DNA of 64,000 nt from Mycobacterium sp. 1554424.7 (GCF_001665295.1 NZ_LZSE01000009.1:62001-126000), one strand, 5' to 3'; shown: positions 36,091-45,071, counted from the first letter of the stretch. Numbers and translations are program-made. The notes: a model not told the origin generated them from the sequence alone.

Positions 36091-36993
36091 ATGACCCGCA
36101 CCGAGAACGACACCTGGGACCTGGCGTCCAGCGTCGGAGCGACCGCGACGGCCGTCGCCGCATCGCGCGCCATGGCGTCCCAGGAGCCGGATCCGCTGCT
36201 CGACGACCCGTGGGCCGACCCGCTGGTGCGGGCGGTCGGCATCGACACCTTCGTCAAGCTGATCGACGGCGAGCTCGGACCCGCCGAGGACGATCCCCTG
36301 ATGAACCGCCGGGCCATGAACGAGCAGATCACCGTCCGCACCCGCTTCTTCGACGACTTCTTCCTGCGGGCGACGGGCTCGGGCATCAGGCAGGCCGTGA
36401 TCCTGGCATCCGGCCTGGACACCCGGGCGTACCGGCTGAACTGGCCGGCCGGCACGGTGGTCTACGAGATCGACCAACCCGAGGTCATCGAGTTCAAGAC
36501 GCGCACACTGGCCGGCCTGGGCGCCGAACCGGCCGCGCAGCGCCGCACGGTCGCCGTCGACCTGCGCGACGACTGGCCGTCGGCGTTGGCCGCGGCCGGT
36601 TTCGACGCCGCCCAGCCGACCGCCTGGAGCGCCGAGGGGCTGCTGGTGTACCTGCCGCCCGAGGCCCAGGACCGCCTCTTCGACAACATCGCCGCGCTTT
36701 CGGCGCCCGGCAGCCGGATCGCGACCGAGCACATGGACATGCGCAGCGCTCCCCCGGACTGGGCGCACCGGCTCACGGAGCGGTCGCGCCGCATCGGCTC
36801 CAACATCAACCTGGCCGAGTTGTTCTACACCGGCGAGCGCAACACCGCCGCGGAATACCTCACCGGGCACGGCTGGCGGGTGGACATCCGAACCACCGAA
36901 CAGATCTACGCCGCCAACGGGTTCGAGTTGCCCAACGACGAGCTGGCCGCCTTCGGCGGCGGCTCCGGCTACCTGACGGCGACCCTGGGCTAG
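36091..36993 (+). CDS. Class I SAM-dependent methyltransferase (LCMT/UPF0677 family)
   Basis: 300 residues from [20 protein letters not shown] at 36091, with AAAGAGG six bases upstream. The family marks are the leading [25 protein letters not shown] and the SAM-binding segment [20 protein letters not shown], followed by [14 protein letters not shown] and [20 protein letters not shown]. This is one of the many mycobacterial leucine-carboxyl-methyltransferase-like proteins (TIGR00027 type) of mostly unknown substrate. It directly abuts the mug gene (stop at 36993, next start at 36994). Confidence 0.88.
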   Translation: MTRTENDTWDLASSVGATATAVAASRAMASQEPDPLLDDPWADPLVRAVGIDTFVKLIDGELGPAEDDPLMNRRAMNEQITVRTRFFDDFFLRATGSGIRQAVILASGLDTRAYRLNWPAGTVVYEIDQPEVIEFKTRTLAGLGAEPAAQRRTVAVDLRDDWPSALAAAGFDAAQPTAWSAEGLLVYLPPEAQDRLFDNIAALSAPGSRIATEHMDMRSAPPDWAHRLTERSRRIGSNINLAELFYTGERNTAAEYLTGHGWRVDIRTTEQIYAANGFELPNDELAAFGGGSGYLTATLG

Positions 36994-37566
36994 GTGGACG
37001 AGGCCCGGTTCACCCGCGACCAGCTGAGGCGGTTCACGGGTGCAACCCTGCCGGACCTGATATCGGATCGGGTCCGGCTGCTGTTCGTCGGCATCAACCC
37101 GGGGCTGAGAAGCGTTGCGGTGCAAGCCCATTTCGCTCCCCGCGGCAATCGGTTCTGGCCGGCGCTGTTCGAAGCCGGCATCACCGATCACCTGATCGAC
37201 GCGTCGTCCGGGTTTGCGCCCGCCGACCGGGAGTATTTGTTGAACCTCGGAATCGGCATCACGGGCCTGGTCGAGCGGGCGACCGCGGGCGCGGACGAGC
37301 TCACGGCCGCCGAGTTCGTCGAGGGCCGGAACAGGCTGGACAAAACGGTCCGAAAGTACTCCCCCCGAGTGGTCGCCATCCTAGGCATCACCGCCTACCG
37401 GGACGCCTTCGGCGACCGCCTGGCGACGTTCGGCAAGCAGGTATCGCCTTACCCCGCAACCGAATTGTGGGTACTCCCGAATCCGAGCGGGCGCAACGCC
37501 CACGCGTCGTTGTCCAGCCTCGCGGCCGCCTACGGCGAGGCCGCCCGGGCCGCCGGCATCCGGTAG
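36994..37566 (+). CDS. mug: G/U mismatch-specific uracil-DNA glycosylase
   Basis: 190 residues from a GTG at 36994. Mug excises uracil opposite guanine and some alkylated cytosines in base-excision repair. The catalytic segment LLFVGINPGLRS contains the GINPG motif (residues 33-37), followed by FAPRGNRFWPALFEAGI and the second motif VLPNPSGRNAH near the C-terminus. It is immediately downstream of the methyltransferase gene and overlaps the 3' end of the convergent DHFR-like gene by 37 bp. Confidence 0.9.
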   Translation: MDEARFTRDQLRRFTGATLPDLISDRVRLLFVGINPGLRSVAVQAHFAPRGNRFWPALFEAGITDHLIDASSGFAPADREYLLNLGIGITGLVERATAGADELTAAEFVEGRNRLDKTVRKYSPRVVAILGITAYRDAFGDRLATFGKQVSPYPATELWVLPNPSGRNAHASLSSLAAAYGEAARAAGIR

Positions 37567-38120
37567 GTGAGCATGGCCAAACCGTCACCGACGGTGCGGG
37601 TGTCGACGAGGCGCACGCGTCTCTCGCGCCCGGACTCGCCGAATAGGCGCTCGCCGGCGCCGAGCACGAACGGGTAGACCATCAGCCGCAGCTCGTCGAC
37701 GAGGTCGTGCGTGACCAACGTGCGCACGAGCTGAAAGCTGGCGTAGACGACGATGTCCCCGTCGATGGTTCGCCGCAGCGTCGAGACCGCATGTACCACG
37801 TCGCCGGATAACACCGTCGAGTTTTTCCAGCCAGGATCTCGAAGCGTCGCCGACACAACGTACTTGGGGATGCAATTCAGCCGGTCGGCCCATTGACCGC
37901 TGCGCGATGGCCACCGCGCGGCGAAAAACTGGTAGGTGCGCCGGCCGAGCAGCAGGGCTTCGGCACCCAGCGCCTCCTCGAGTTCGACCTTGGCCCACTC
38001 CACGCGGTCCTTGTCACCGACCCGACCGAACCAGCCGCCGTACCTAAAGCCCTCGTCCCCCGTCGGATCCTGGACGACTCCGTCGAGCGTGACGTTCTCG
38101 CTGACGATGATCCTTCCCAT
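37530..38120 (-). CDS. Dihydrofolate reductase-like / RibD C-terminal family protein
   Basis: 196 residues from MGRIIVSENVTLDGVVQDPT at 38120; an earlier in-frame start at 38168 adds unrelated residues. The fold is recognisable from the N-terminal strand with SENVTLDGV, EALLLGRRTYQFFAARWPS, KYVVSATL and the C-terminal LRLMVYPFVLGAGERLFGES. These NADPH-binding proteins often sit beside ECF sigma factors in actinobacteria, as here (divergent gene at 38236). The reaction is unknown; true folate reductase activity is unlikely. Confidence 0.82.
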   Translation of the reverse strand: MGRIIVSENVTLDGVVQDPTGDEGFRYGGWFGRVGDKDRVEWAKVELEEALGAEALLLGRRTYQFFAARWPSRSGQWADRLNCIPKYVVSATLRDPGWKNSTVLSGDVVHAVSTLRRTIDGDIVVYASFQLVRTLVTHDLVDELRLMVYPFVLGAGERLFGESGRERRVRLVDTRTVGDGLAMLTYRMPAARAASP

Positions 38121-38235
38121 CTGTTGCCCTCTCCGGTTGGCGTGTTGAGCTACCACTAGTGAAGACACCGCGAACGTCGACAGGGTGGCGCCCGTCCGAT
38201 GCCCCGTTTGCCGGTCCGCCGGTGTCTACATGTGA

Positions 38236-39294
38236 GTGAAAGGTGATCCGAGGGTGATACCGAGCGACCTGATGTCCCGGGCGCGCGCCGGCGACGGCAA
38301 GGCGTTCCAGCAGCTGACCGAGCCGTACCGCCGGGAGTTGCAGGTGCACTGCTACCGGATGCTCGGATCCCTGCAGGACGCCGAAGACGCCCTGCAGGAC
38401 ACGCTGCTGGCCGCCTGGCAAGGCGTCGAGGGCTTCGAGGAACGCGCCTCGCTGCGCACCTGGCTCTACCGGATCGCCACCAACCGCTGTCTCAACGCCC
38501 GTCGCTCGACGAGCCGACGCCGGGCAAAGGAGTGGGACGTGCCCCGAGTCGAACCGCCCGAGCCGACGCGGCTCGGCGAAATCGTGTGGCTCGAGCCGTT
38601 TCCCGACGCCCTCCGCGACGGCGTCGCCGACGCGGCGCCCGGCCCGGAAGCGCGCTACGAACAAGCCGAGGCCATCTCCCTGGCTTTCATCGCCGCCCTT
38701 CAGGCGCTCCCGCCCCGCCAGATCGCCGTGCTCATCCTGCGCGACGTCCTCGGATTCCACGCCGACGAGGTGGCCGAGATGCTCGGCTCGACGGTCGAAT
38801 CGGTCAAAAGCGCCCTCAAACGGGCGCGCGCCAGCCTCGATCGCAACCGGCCCACGACCGGCGACCGCCCGCCGCCACCCGCCCCCGGCTCGCCCGCCGA
38901 GGGCGCGATCGTGACGCGGTTCGTCCGCGCGTGGGAATCGGCGGACGTCGACGCGCTGGTGACGCTGCTGACTGACGACGTCTTCATGTCGATGCCGCCG
39001 ATGCCCTTCGAATACGAGGGCCGACACGTCGTGGCCCGCTTCTGCGCGAGCCTGTTCGGCGCGGGTCGCAGGTTCGACCTGGCGCCGACCCGGGCCAACG
39101 GTCAGCCGGCGTTCGGCGCCTATCTGCGCAGCGGCACCGGCGTGCGTCACGGGGTCGGCCTCTATGTCCTCGGTCTTAGCGGCGACCGGATCTGTGCCAT
39201 GACCCGCTTTGAGAAGAGCGTGCTTCCCTGGTTCGGGCTGCCACGATCGCTGCCGGGGTCACAAACCGCGCCTACACGCTGGGACGGCCCGTAG
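38236..39294 (+). CDS. ECF sigma factor with C-terminal SnoaL-like domain (SigG/SigX5-like)
   Basis: 352 residues. Sigma region 2 (about 10-95) holds LTEPYRRELQVHCYRMLGSL, QDAEDALQDTLLAAWQG and RTWLYRIATNRCLNARR. Region 4 (about 150-210) holds ALPPRQIAVLILRDVLGFHA, DEVAEMLGSTVESVKSALKR. A SnoaL-like domain follows (VTRFVRAWESADVDALVTLL, MPPMPFEYEGR). This layout is that of SigG-type (TIGR02960-like) sigma factors in which the C-terminal domain modulates activity instead of an anti-sigma factor. It is divergent from the DHFR-like gene, and its end overlaps the MocR gene by 23 bp. Alternative GTG start: 38254. Confidence 0.88.
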   Translation: MKGDPRVIPSDLMSRARAGDGKAFQQLTEPYRRELQVHCYRMLGSLQDAEDALQDTLLAAWQGVEGFEERASLRTWLYRIATNRCLNARRSTSRRRAKEWDVPRVEPPEPTRLGEIVWLEPFPDALRDGVADAAPGPEARYEQAEAISLAFIAALQALPPRQIAVLILRDVLGFHADEVAEMLGSTVESVKSALKRARASLDRNRPTTGDRPPPPAPGSPAEGAIVTRFVRAWESADVDALVTLLTDDVFMSMPPMPFEYEGRHVVARFCASLFGAGRRFDLAPTRANGQPAFGAYLRSGTGVRHGVGLYVLGLSGDRICAMTRFEKSVLPWFGLPRSLPGSQTAPTRWDGP

Positions 39295-40585
39295 CGAACA
39301 CCGCCTCGGCGATCGCCTCGGCCAGCGGATCGATCTCGTGGGCGCCCAAATCCGCGACGGTGACGCGCATTCCGGGCGGGGTACGAATCCGGAACCGGGT
39401 GCCGGGCGCCGCGGCCCACCCCGCGCCGAGCAGCCGGGTGATCGCGACCGTCTCGTCGGGCACCGAGACCCACACGTTGAGCCCGGAGCGCCCGCGGGCA
39501 GCGACGCCGCGCTCGGCCAGCGCGGCAAGCAACCGCGTCCGGTTGGTGGTGTATTGCTTCTCGGCCTCGCCGACGAGGCGCGACGCCGCCTCGTCGGACC
39601 ACAGGCCGACGGCGAGGTCCTGCAGCAGGTGGCTCACCCAGCCCGGGCCGAGGCGCAGGCGGCCGTGCACGCGCTCGATGGTGCGGCGGTCCCCCGCCAG
39701 CACCGCGACGCGCAGGTCGGGGCCGTAGGCCTTGGACGCCGACCGCACGAAGGCCCAGCGGCCGGTCGAGCCGGCCACCGTGTGCAACGGCACCCCGGCG
39801 ATGCCCGCGCAGTGGTCGTCTTCGACGAGGAGAACCTCGTCGGCGCGGCCGGCCAGCAATCCACGCAGCGCATCGGCGCGATCCGCCGATAGCGCCGCGC
39901 CGGTCGGATTTTGCGCGCGGGTGGTGATCACCACGGCACGCGCGCCGCGCTCCAGCACCCGGGCCAGGTCGGCGACCAGTGGCCCGTCGTCGTCGACCCG
40001 CACCGGCTCGGCCGAAAGACCCAGCGCGGCAACCAGATCCAGCAGGTTGGCCCACCCCGGGTCCTCGACGGCCACCCGGTCGCCGGGGCGCAGGTGCGCG
40101 GTCAGCGCCCGCTCGATGCCGTCCAGCGCGCCGCTCGTCACCGCCAGGTGCTCGACGGGGACACCGTCGGCGGCGAGGGCGGCGCGGGCGTGGTCGACCA
40201 GCCCGGGCGACATCGCCGGCTCGCCGTAAAGCAGCGGCCTGGCCTGTGGGACCCAGGCGGACGCGATCGGCAGCAGCGCCGGGTCCGGGTTGCCGGTCGA
40301 CAGGTCGCGAACGCCCGCGGGGACGTCCAGGCCGAGCAGCGAGCGGGGCGTGGTCGCCGGGCGGTGTCGCACCCGGGTGCCCCGCCGCCCGGCGGTCTCG
40401 ATGGCCCCACGATCGCGCAGCAGGCGATAGGCCGCGGCCACGGTGTTGGCGTTCACGCCCAGCCGGCCGGCCATGTCCCGGATCGGCGGCAACGCCTCGC
40501 CGGGCGCCAGCGCGCCGCGGGAGATGGCCTCCTCGACACCGGCGGCTATGGATTCCGCGCCGGTCCCGATGTATTGTACTGGCAC
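39272..40585 (-). CDS. MocR-type transcriptional regulator (GntR HTH fused to PLP aminotransferase fold)
   Basis: 437 residues from a GTG at 40585. A GntR winged-helix (residues 10-75; ALAPGEALPPIRDMAGRLGV, NANTVAAAYRLLRDRGAIET) is fused to a fold-type I aminotransferase domain. PLP marks are NPTGAALS (226-233), VEDDH (254-258) and the Schiff-base lysine K285 in SASKAYGPDLR. MocR/PdxR regulators sense PLP and often control B6-related genes. It is divergent from a pyridoxamine-oxidase-like gene, with a pair of direct repeats in the shared promoter, one of them overlapping its own start codon (autoregulation likely). Confidence 0.92.
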   Translation of the reverse strand: MPVQYIGTGAESIAAGVEEAISRGALAPGEALPPIRDMAGRLGVNANTVAAAYRLLRDRGAIETAGRRGTRVRHRPATTPRSLLGLDVPAGVRDLSTGNPDPALLPIASAWVPQARPLLYGEPAMSPGLVDHARAALAADGVPVEHLAVTSGALDGIERALTAHLRPGDRVAVEDPGWANLLDLVAALGLSAEPVRVDDDGPLVADLARVLERGARAVVITTRAQNPTGAALSADRADALRGLLAGRADEVLLVEDDHCAGIAGVPLHTVAGSTGRWAFVRSASKAYGPDLRVAVLAGDRRTIERVHGRLRLGPGWVSHLLQDLAVGLWSDEAASRLVGEAEKQYTTNRTRLLAALAERGVAARGRSGLNVWVSVPDETVAITRLLGAGWAAAPGTRFRIRTPPGMRVTVADLGAHEIDPLAEAIAEAVFATGRPSV

Positions 40586-40607
40586 GAGACTAATTATGTA
40601 CTAGAAC
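40575..40607. promoter_or_regulatory. Direct-repeat operators for the MocR regulator
   Basis: TGTACTGGCAC (40575-40585) and TGTACTAGAAC (40597-40607) are direct repeats 22 bp apart, about two helical turns, in the 40-bp gap between the divergent mocR-type and PNPOx-like genes. MocR proteins typically bind spaced direct repeats. Confidence 0.6.
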
Positions 40608-40625
40608 AAATTCGAAGGCAATCCT

Positions 40626-41276
40626 TTGGACACCGCATACCGCCCCACGCCCCGCACCACGCCCACCCGCTACCGCGAGCGCGCGCAGTACGACCGCCGC
40701 ACCGTGCACGCGATCCTGGACGAGGCGCTGATCTGTCACCTGGGCTACGCGGGCGCCGGCGGGCCGGTGGTGTTGCCGACGACGCACGCTCGCCTGGGCG
40801 AAACCCTCTACCTGCACGGTTCCACCGGGGGTGGCCCGATGCTCGCCGCCAAAGCAACGCCGGAGGGCCTGCCCGTCTGCGTCACCGTCACCCTGGTCGA
40901 CGGGCTGGTGCTGGCCCGGGCGGCCATGCACCACTCGGTGAACTTCCGCTCGGTGGTCGTGCACGGGGCGGCGCGGGTGGTCGACGATCCCGCGGAGAAG
41001 TTGCGCGCGCTGCGCTGCCTGCTCGACCACATCCGGCCCGGCCGCGCGGACGACTGCCGCCCACCCAACGCGCGCGAACTCGCCGCGACCGGGGTGCTCG
41101 CCCTGGACCTGCTCGAGGTCTCGGCCAAGCTGCGCGCCGGCGGTCCCGTCGACGATCCGGAGGACACCGCCTTGCCGCACTGGGCGGGCGTGGTGCCGCT
41201 GCGCGTGACGGCCGGGACGCCGGTGCCGGCCGACGACCTCGACCCCGCTACGCCGGTCCCGTCGTACCTTCGTTAG
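40626..41276 (+). CDS. Pyridoxamine 5'-phosphate oxidase-family (flavin-binding split-barrel) protein
   Basis: 216 residues from a TTG at 40626, with AAGG about nine bases upstream. The sequence ERAQYDRRTVHAILDEALIC, HLGYAGAGGPVVLPTTHARL, YLHGSTGGGPMLAA and HHSVNFRSVVVHGAARVV is the flavin-nucleotide-binding (NimA/PNPOx-like) pattern. It may oxidise pyridoxamine phosphate or reduce nitro compounds. Pairing with a divergent MocR regulator favours a vitamin-B6-linked function. It overlaps the 3' end of the convergent PAP2 gene by 29 bp. Confidence 0.82.
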   Translation: MDTAYRPTPRTTPTRYRERAQYDRRTVHAILDEALICHLGYAGAGGPVVLPTTHARLGETLYLHGSTGGGPMLAAKATPEGLPVCVTVTLVDGLVLARAAMHHSVNFRSVVVHGAARVVDDPAEKLRALRCLLDHIRPGRADDCRPPNARELAATGVLALDLLEVSAKLRAGGPVDDPEDTALPHWAGVVPLRVTAGTPVPADDLDPATPVPSYLR

Positions 41277-42171
41277 CTCCGGCGCGGGCTGCCCGGCGGG
41301 CGTTGTCCCACCACGATCCGACCAGCATGACCACGCCAGCCCACGCCATGCCCAGCAGCCATCCGGCGAGCACGTCGCTGACGTAGTGCACGCCGAGATA
41401 GACACGCGAAAACCCGATCACGACGGACATCCCGATCGCCACACTCCACACCACCACCCGCCACGTCCACGAGGCGACCAGCCAGCGGGTGAGCATCCAC
41501 GCGGAGAGCAATGCGATCGCGGCGGTGCCGGCCGCGTGTCCCGAGGGAAAGGAAAACCCCTCCTCGGCGATCACGGCGAAGGTTATGTGGGGACGCTCCC
41601 GGATTACCAGGGCCTTGGCAGTGAAGATTGCCAGTGCGATGCCGACCACCCCGGCCAGGGCGAGCGCCACGGGCAGCCACGACCGGTACCGCCCGACGAC
41701 GACGGCGCAGGCGACGGCGGCCAGGGCGGCCAGCGCGGCGGGACCGCCTGCCTCGGTGGCCACCCGCAACGCCGCGGTCAACCACAGGTCGCGGTGAGCC
41801 CCCACCCAGTGGGCGGACGGTTGGTCGATCCCGGCGATGCCGTCACCCTCCAGTACGTCCTCGAGCACGGCGGTGAAGCCGGCGGCCAGTGCCACGACGG
41901 CGACCGACCCGATTAGCAGCGCGATGCCGGCGACCTCGTAGGCGGGCAATCGGTGGGCCCATGCCCATCCCCTGGCGCCGACCCGCTCGCGGGCCCACGC
42001 CACTGCGCGGCGGACGACCCCGGCGTCGCGCATCCTTGCCCACGCTCGGCCTGCCAGGCCCTCGTGCCGAGCGACCCAGATCGCGGCCGCCGCCAGCAGC
42101 ACGAGGAACACCACGACACCGGCGCTGACCGGCCCGAAACCCGGTGTACCGGATCCATAAGGCTGGCCCAT
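41248..42171 (-). CDS. PAP2-superfamily membrane phosphatase
   Basis: 307 residues with about seven hydrophobic segments. The three phosphatase motifs are present in order in the C-terminal half: KALVIRERP, FPSGHAAGTAAIAL and SRVYLGVHYVSDVLAG. PAP2 enzymes dephosphorylate lipid phosphates such as phosphatidic acid, PGP or polyprenyl pyrophosphates. The long N-terminal part (residues 1-90) contains one helix and an Arg/Ala-rich region, which is longer than in minimal PAP2 proteins. It lies downstream of ilvA on the same strand (88-bp gap). Confidence 0.88.
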   Translation of the reverse strand: MGQPYGSGTPGFGPVSAGVVVFLVLLAAAAIWVARHEGLAGRAWARMRDAGVVRRAVAWARERVGARGWAWAHRLPAYEVAGIALLIGSVAVVALAAGFTAVLEDVLEGDGIAGIDQPSAHWVGAHRDLWLTAALRVATEAGGPAALAALAAVACAVVVGRYRSWLPVALALAGVVGIALAIFTAKALVIRERPHITFAVIAEEGFSFPSGHAAGTAAIALLSAWMLTRWLVASWTWRVVVWSVAIGMSVVIGFSRVYLGVHYVSDVLAGWLLGMAWAGVVMLVGSWWDNARRAARAGANEGTTGPA

Positions 42172-42259
42172 GTTCGAAATGCCTTGTCTGCGTGGTCTCG
42201 AGCGTCGACTTGTTAGTGTGGTTTTCGCGTTTTCCGCCCAACAACTCGACGTTGGACGG

Positions 42260-43540
42260 CTACAGCAGGTAGCGGTAGGCCGGCGAACCGGGCTCGAGGG
42301 CCTCGAAGTGAATTTCCGTCGCCCGCATCCGCGCCATCAGCCCGTCCAGCTCCGCGGCCGACCCCAGCTCGATGCCGACCAGCGCCTCACCGGTCTCCCG
42401 GTTGTTGCGCTTGACGTACTCGAACAGGGTGATGTCGTCGTTGGGCCCGAGCACCTCGTCCAGGAACCGGCGCAGCGCGCCTGGCTCCTGCGGGAAGTCC
42501 ACCAGGAAGTAGTGCTTGAGGCCGAGGTGCACCAGCGAGCGCTCCAGCACCTCGCCGTAGCGCGACACGTCGTTGTTGCCCCCGGAGATGAGGCACACCA
42601 CCGTGGAGCCGGGCTCGACGTTCGCTTCCAGCAGGCCCGCGACCGCCAGCGCCCCCGCCGGCTCGGCGATGATGCCCTCGTTCTGATACAGGTCCAGCAT
42701 CGCGGTGCAGACCGCCCCCTCGTCGACCGTGGTGATCGACACCATGTCCCCGGCGGCGGCCAGCGCGGCGTAGGTCAGCGTTCCCGCCTGTTTCACGGCG
42801 GCGCCGTCGACGAACTGGTCGACGTGGTCGAGGGCCACCGGCTCCCCGGCGGCCAGCGCGGCCATCATGGCCGCGGCGCCGGCCGGCTCGATACCAAGCA
42901 CCGCGGTGCTGTTCGTCCGCTCGGCCAGGTAGGTGGTGATGCCCGAGATGCAGCCGCCGCCGCCCACGGGCACGACGACCAGGTCGGGTTCGGCGTCGAG
43001 TTGGTCGAGCAGCTCCACGGCGATGGTGCCCTGGCCGGCCATGGTGCGCAGGTCGTCGTAGGGCGGGACCAGGGTGGCGCCGGTGCGCCGGACGTCGTCG
43101 AGCGCCGCCTCGGCGGCCAGGTCGTAGGTCGATCCGCCCACGATCAGCTCGATGAACTCCCCGCCGTGATACCGGATCCGGTCGCGCTTCTGTTTGGGCG
43201 TCTTGGCCGGCACGTAGACCCGGCCGTGCACCCCGAGCGCGCGGCACGCGTACGCGAAGCCCTGCGCATGGTTGCCCGCCGACGAGCACACGACGCCGGC
43301 GGCCAGCTCCTCCTCGGACAGCTGCACCAGCAGGTTGTAGGCGCCGCGCAGCTTGTAGGAGCGCACCACCTGCAGGTCTTCGCGCTTGAGGTAGACCTGG
43401 GCGCCGGTGATCGCCGACAGGCGGTCGCTCAGCTGCAGGGGGGTGGGCGTGACCACCGGGGCGATTCGCCGGGCCGCCGCGTCGATGTCGGCCGCGGACA
43501 GCGGCGACCTGCTCGGCGTTTGGCTCAGTTCAGCGGACAC
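42260..43540 (-). CDS. ilvA: Threonine dehydratase, biosynthetic
   Basis: 426 residues from a GTG at 43540. IlvA converts threonine to 2-oxobutanoate, the first step of isoleucine synthesis. The PLP lysine is K63 in VVRSYKLRGAYN, and the phosphate-binding loop VVPVGGGGCISGI is present. The C-terminal 90 residues (HYFLVDFPQEPGALRRFLDE, NNRETGEALVGIELG) form a single ACT-like regulatory domain, shorter than the double-domain E. coli enzyme but normal for this actinobacterial type. It follows the Rv1558-type reductase by 23 bp, as in M. tuberculosis Rv1558-Rv1559. Confidence 0.95.
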   Translation of the reverse strand: MSAELSQTPSRSPLSAADIDAAARRIAPVVTPTPLQLSDRLSAITGAQVYLKREDLQVVRSYKLRGAYNLLVQLSEEELAAGVVCSSAGNHAQGFAYACRALGVHGRVYVPAKTPKQKRDRIRYHGGEFIELIVGGSTYDLAAEAALDDVRRTGATLVPPYDDLRTMAGQGTIAVELLDQLDAEPDLVVVPVGGGGCISGITTYLAERTNSTAVLGIEPAGAAAMMAALAAGEPVALDHVDQFVDGAAVKQAGTLTYAALAAAGDMVSITTVDEGAVCTAMLDLYQNEGIIAEPAGALAVAGLLEANVEPGSTVVCLISGGNNDVSRYGEVLERSLVHLGLKHYFLVDFPQEPGALRRFLDEVLGPNDDITLFEYVKRNNRETGEALVGIELGSAAELDGLMARMRATEIHFEALEPGSPAYRYLL

Positions 43541-43563
43541 CGATCAATGGTCCCATGCCGCCT

Positions 43564-44001
43564 TCAGCTGACCGGGCTGAGCACGAACACCGGGATCTGG
43601 CGGTCGGTCTTTTTCTGGTATTCGGCGTAGTCGGGCCATGCCTCGACGGCACGCTCCCACCAGGTGGCCTTCTCGTCGCCGAACACCTCGCGGGCGTCGT
43701 AGTCGCGGGTGATGGCGCCGTCCTGCAGCTCGACGCGCGGGTTCTTCTTGATGTTGTGGTACCAGACCGGGTTCTGCGGGGCCCCGCCGAGCGAGGCGAC
43801 GACGGCGTACTCGCCGTCGTGCTCGACGCGCATCAGCGGCGTTTTGCGGAGTTTGCCGGTCTTGGCCCCAACGGTGGTCAGCAAAATGATGAGCTTGCCC
43901 TGCATGTCCGCGGCCTCGGCTCCACCGGATTCGGCGTACTTGTCGGCTTGTTCGCGGGAAAAATCAAAGGGACTGGGTGCGTACTCACCTGTAAGCGGCA
44001 T
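43564..44001 (-). CDS. F420-dependent nitroreductase-family (Ddn-like) protein, Rv1558 type
   Basis: 145 residues from [20 protein letters not shown] at 44001; an earlier in-frame start exists 24 bases upstream. Marks are [40 protein letters not shown] and PRVELQDG, the split beta-barrel fold of deazaflavin-dependent nitroreductases related to Ddn. It binds F420 and may reduce quinones. It lies 10 bp after the TetR gene stop on the same strand and 23 bp before ilvA. Confidence 0.88.
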   Translation of the reverse strand: MPLTGEYAPSPFDFSREQADKYAESGGAEAADMQGKLIILLTTVGAKTGKLRKTPLMRVEHDGEYAVVASLGGAPQNPVWYHNIKKNPRVELQDGAITRDYDAREVFGDEKATWWERAVEAWPDYAEYQKKTDRQIPVFVLSPVS

Positions 44002-44011
44002 GTCACCGACT

Positions 44012-44569
44012 CTACGGCGCGGCACCCGTCAGGTAGTGCGCGAGCACCGGTCGCAGCCAGGCGGTCAGCGTCGCGTCGTCCATCCCGGCCAGCGCCGGCA
44101 CCCCGACGACGTAGCGGGCCATCGCGATGCCCAGCACCTGCGAGCCCACCATCGCGGCCCGCTCGGCGGCGCGGTCGGGCGTGACGGCGGCCAGCGCCGG
44201 GGCCACCTGCTCGGCGAACACCTCCAGCAGCGCGTCGGCCGCGGCGCGATTGGTCGCGGCCGCGCGCAGCAGCGGCAGGAAGGATCCGTCCGGGTCCCAC
44301 ACCTTGACCAACAGCGGCACCAGCACGTCCGCCATCCGCTCGGGTTCGACACCGGAGAGGTCGGGAAAGGTGACCTCGAGCCGCGAGACCTCGGCGAAAA
44401 GGTCTGCCTTGCTTCCGAAGTAATGCATGACGAGCGCGGGATCGAAGCCGGCCTCCGACGCGATCGAGCGGATGGTGGTCCGCTCGAAGCCGCGGGCGGC
44501 GAACTGCGCCCGCGCGGCGCTCAGGATCGTCGCACGGGTGGCCTGCCCGTCGCGGGTCTTCGCCGGCAT
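44012..44569 (-). CDS. TetR-family repressor
   Basis: 185 residues from [20 protein letters not shown] at 44569. A start ten codons upstream is rejected because the operator 44582-44597 would then lie inside the gene. The N-terminal HTH is [31 protein letters not shown], and the C-terminal ligand domain is helical. It is divergent from a two-gene operon (hypothetical protein plus FAD monooxygenase), with two copies of a 16-bp palindrome between them, so it probably represses both itself and that operon until a ligand binds. Confidence 0.9.
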   Translation of the reverse strand: MPAKTRDGQATRATILSAARAQFAARGFERTTIRSIASEAGFDPALVMHYFGSKADLFAEVSRLEVTFPDLSGVEPERMADVLVPLLVKVWDPDGSFLPLLRAAATNRAAADALLEVFAEQVAPALAAVTPDRAAERAAMVGSQVLGIAMARYVVGVPALAGMDDATLTAWLRPVLAHYLTGAAP

Positions 44570-44581
44570 GGCGAAATTGTA

Positions 44582-44597
44582 TTCAACAACTGTTGAC
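44582..44597. promoter_or_regulatory. TetR operator, copy 1
   Basis: TTCAACAACTGTTGAC: arms TTCAACA / TGTTGAa with a 2-base centre and one mismatch in the outermost position. It lies 12 bp upstream of the TetR ATG and is nearly identical to 44626-44641. Confidence 0.75.
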
Positions 44598-44625
44598 ACC
44601 GCCAGCAGGCGGGCCTAGCGTTGAG

Positions 44626-44641
44626 TTCAACAACTGTTGAA
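44626..44641. promoter_or_regulatory. TetR operator, copy 2
   Basis: TTCAACAACTGTTGAA is a 7+2+7 inverted repeat, 44 bp from copy 1 and 22 bp before the rightward start codon at 44664. The spacing (about four helical turns) would put two repressor dimers on one face of the DNA. Confidence 0.78.
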
Positions 44642-44663
44642 ATCGATTCTTGGGGAGCCCGCC

Positions 44664-45071
44664 ATGACCGTGACCGTCATCCAGATCGGGCTCGATCCCG
44701 ATGTGATCGATTACTCGGCACCGGATTTCGCCCAGTTCCCGGGTCTGTCCAGGGACACGCTGCGGGCCGCCAACGACGACAACGTCGCGGCGCTGCGCGC
44801 CGCCGGCTACGACGTCGACAACTGCCTCGTCGACTTCGGCACGACGGGCGCCGAAAAGGCCCGCCGATGGCTGGCCGCCAAGCGCTACGACGCGGTGCTG
44901 ATCGGGGCCGGGATCCGCCTGGTCGCAAGCAACACGCTGCTTTTCGAGTCGATCGTCAACGCCGCGCACGCGACGCAGCCCGGCTGCCGCTTCGTGTTCA
45001 ACCGCGCGGCGGCGTCGACGCCCGGCGACCTACGCCGCTGGTACCCCGAGCCGGAAGGAGCGGCGCGATGA
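44664..45071 (+). CDS. Conserved hypothetical protein of the TetR-controlled operon
   Basis: 135 residues from MTVTVIQIGLDPDVIDYSAP, with GGGGAG seven bases upstream of ATG 44664. It appears to be a small alpha/beta protein (NVAALRAAGYDVDNCLVDFG, RYDAVLIGAGIRLVASNTLL, NAAHATQPGCRFVFN), suggestive of a flavodoxin- or Rossmann-like fold, but I do not recognise the family. Its stop overlaps the monooxygenase ATG (ATGA), and its promoter region contains the TetR operators, so it probably works in the same catabolic or resistance step. Confidence 0.65.
   Translation: MTVTVIQIGLDPDVIDYSAPDFAQFPGLSRDTLRAANDDNVAALRAAGYDVDNCLVDFGTTGAEKARRWLAAKRYDAVLIGAGIRLVASNTLLFESIVNAAHATQPGCRFVFNRAAASTPGDLRRWYPEPEGAAR

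Noticed and set aside
44570-44599. Upstream start for the TetR gene (ten extra residues)
   Set aside because: It would place one of the two operators within the coding sequence; the ATG at 44569 leaves both in the intergenic region.
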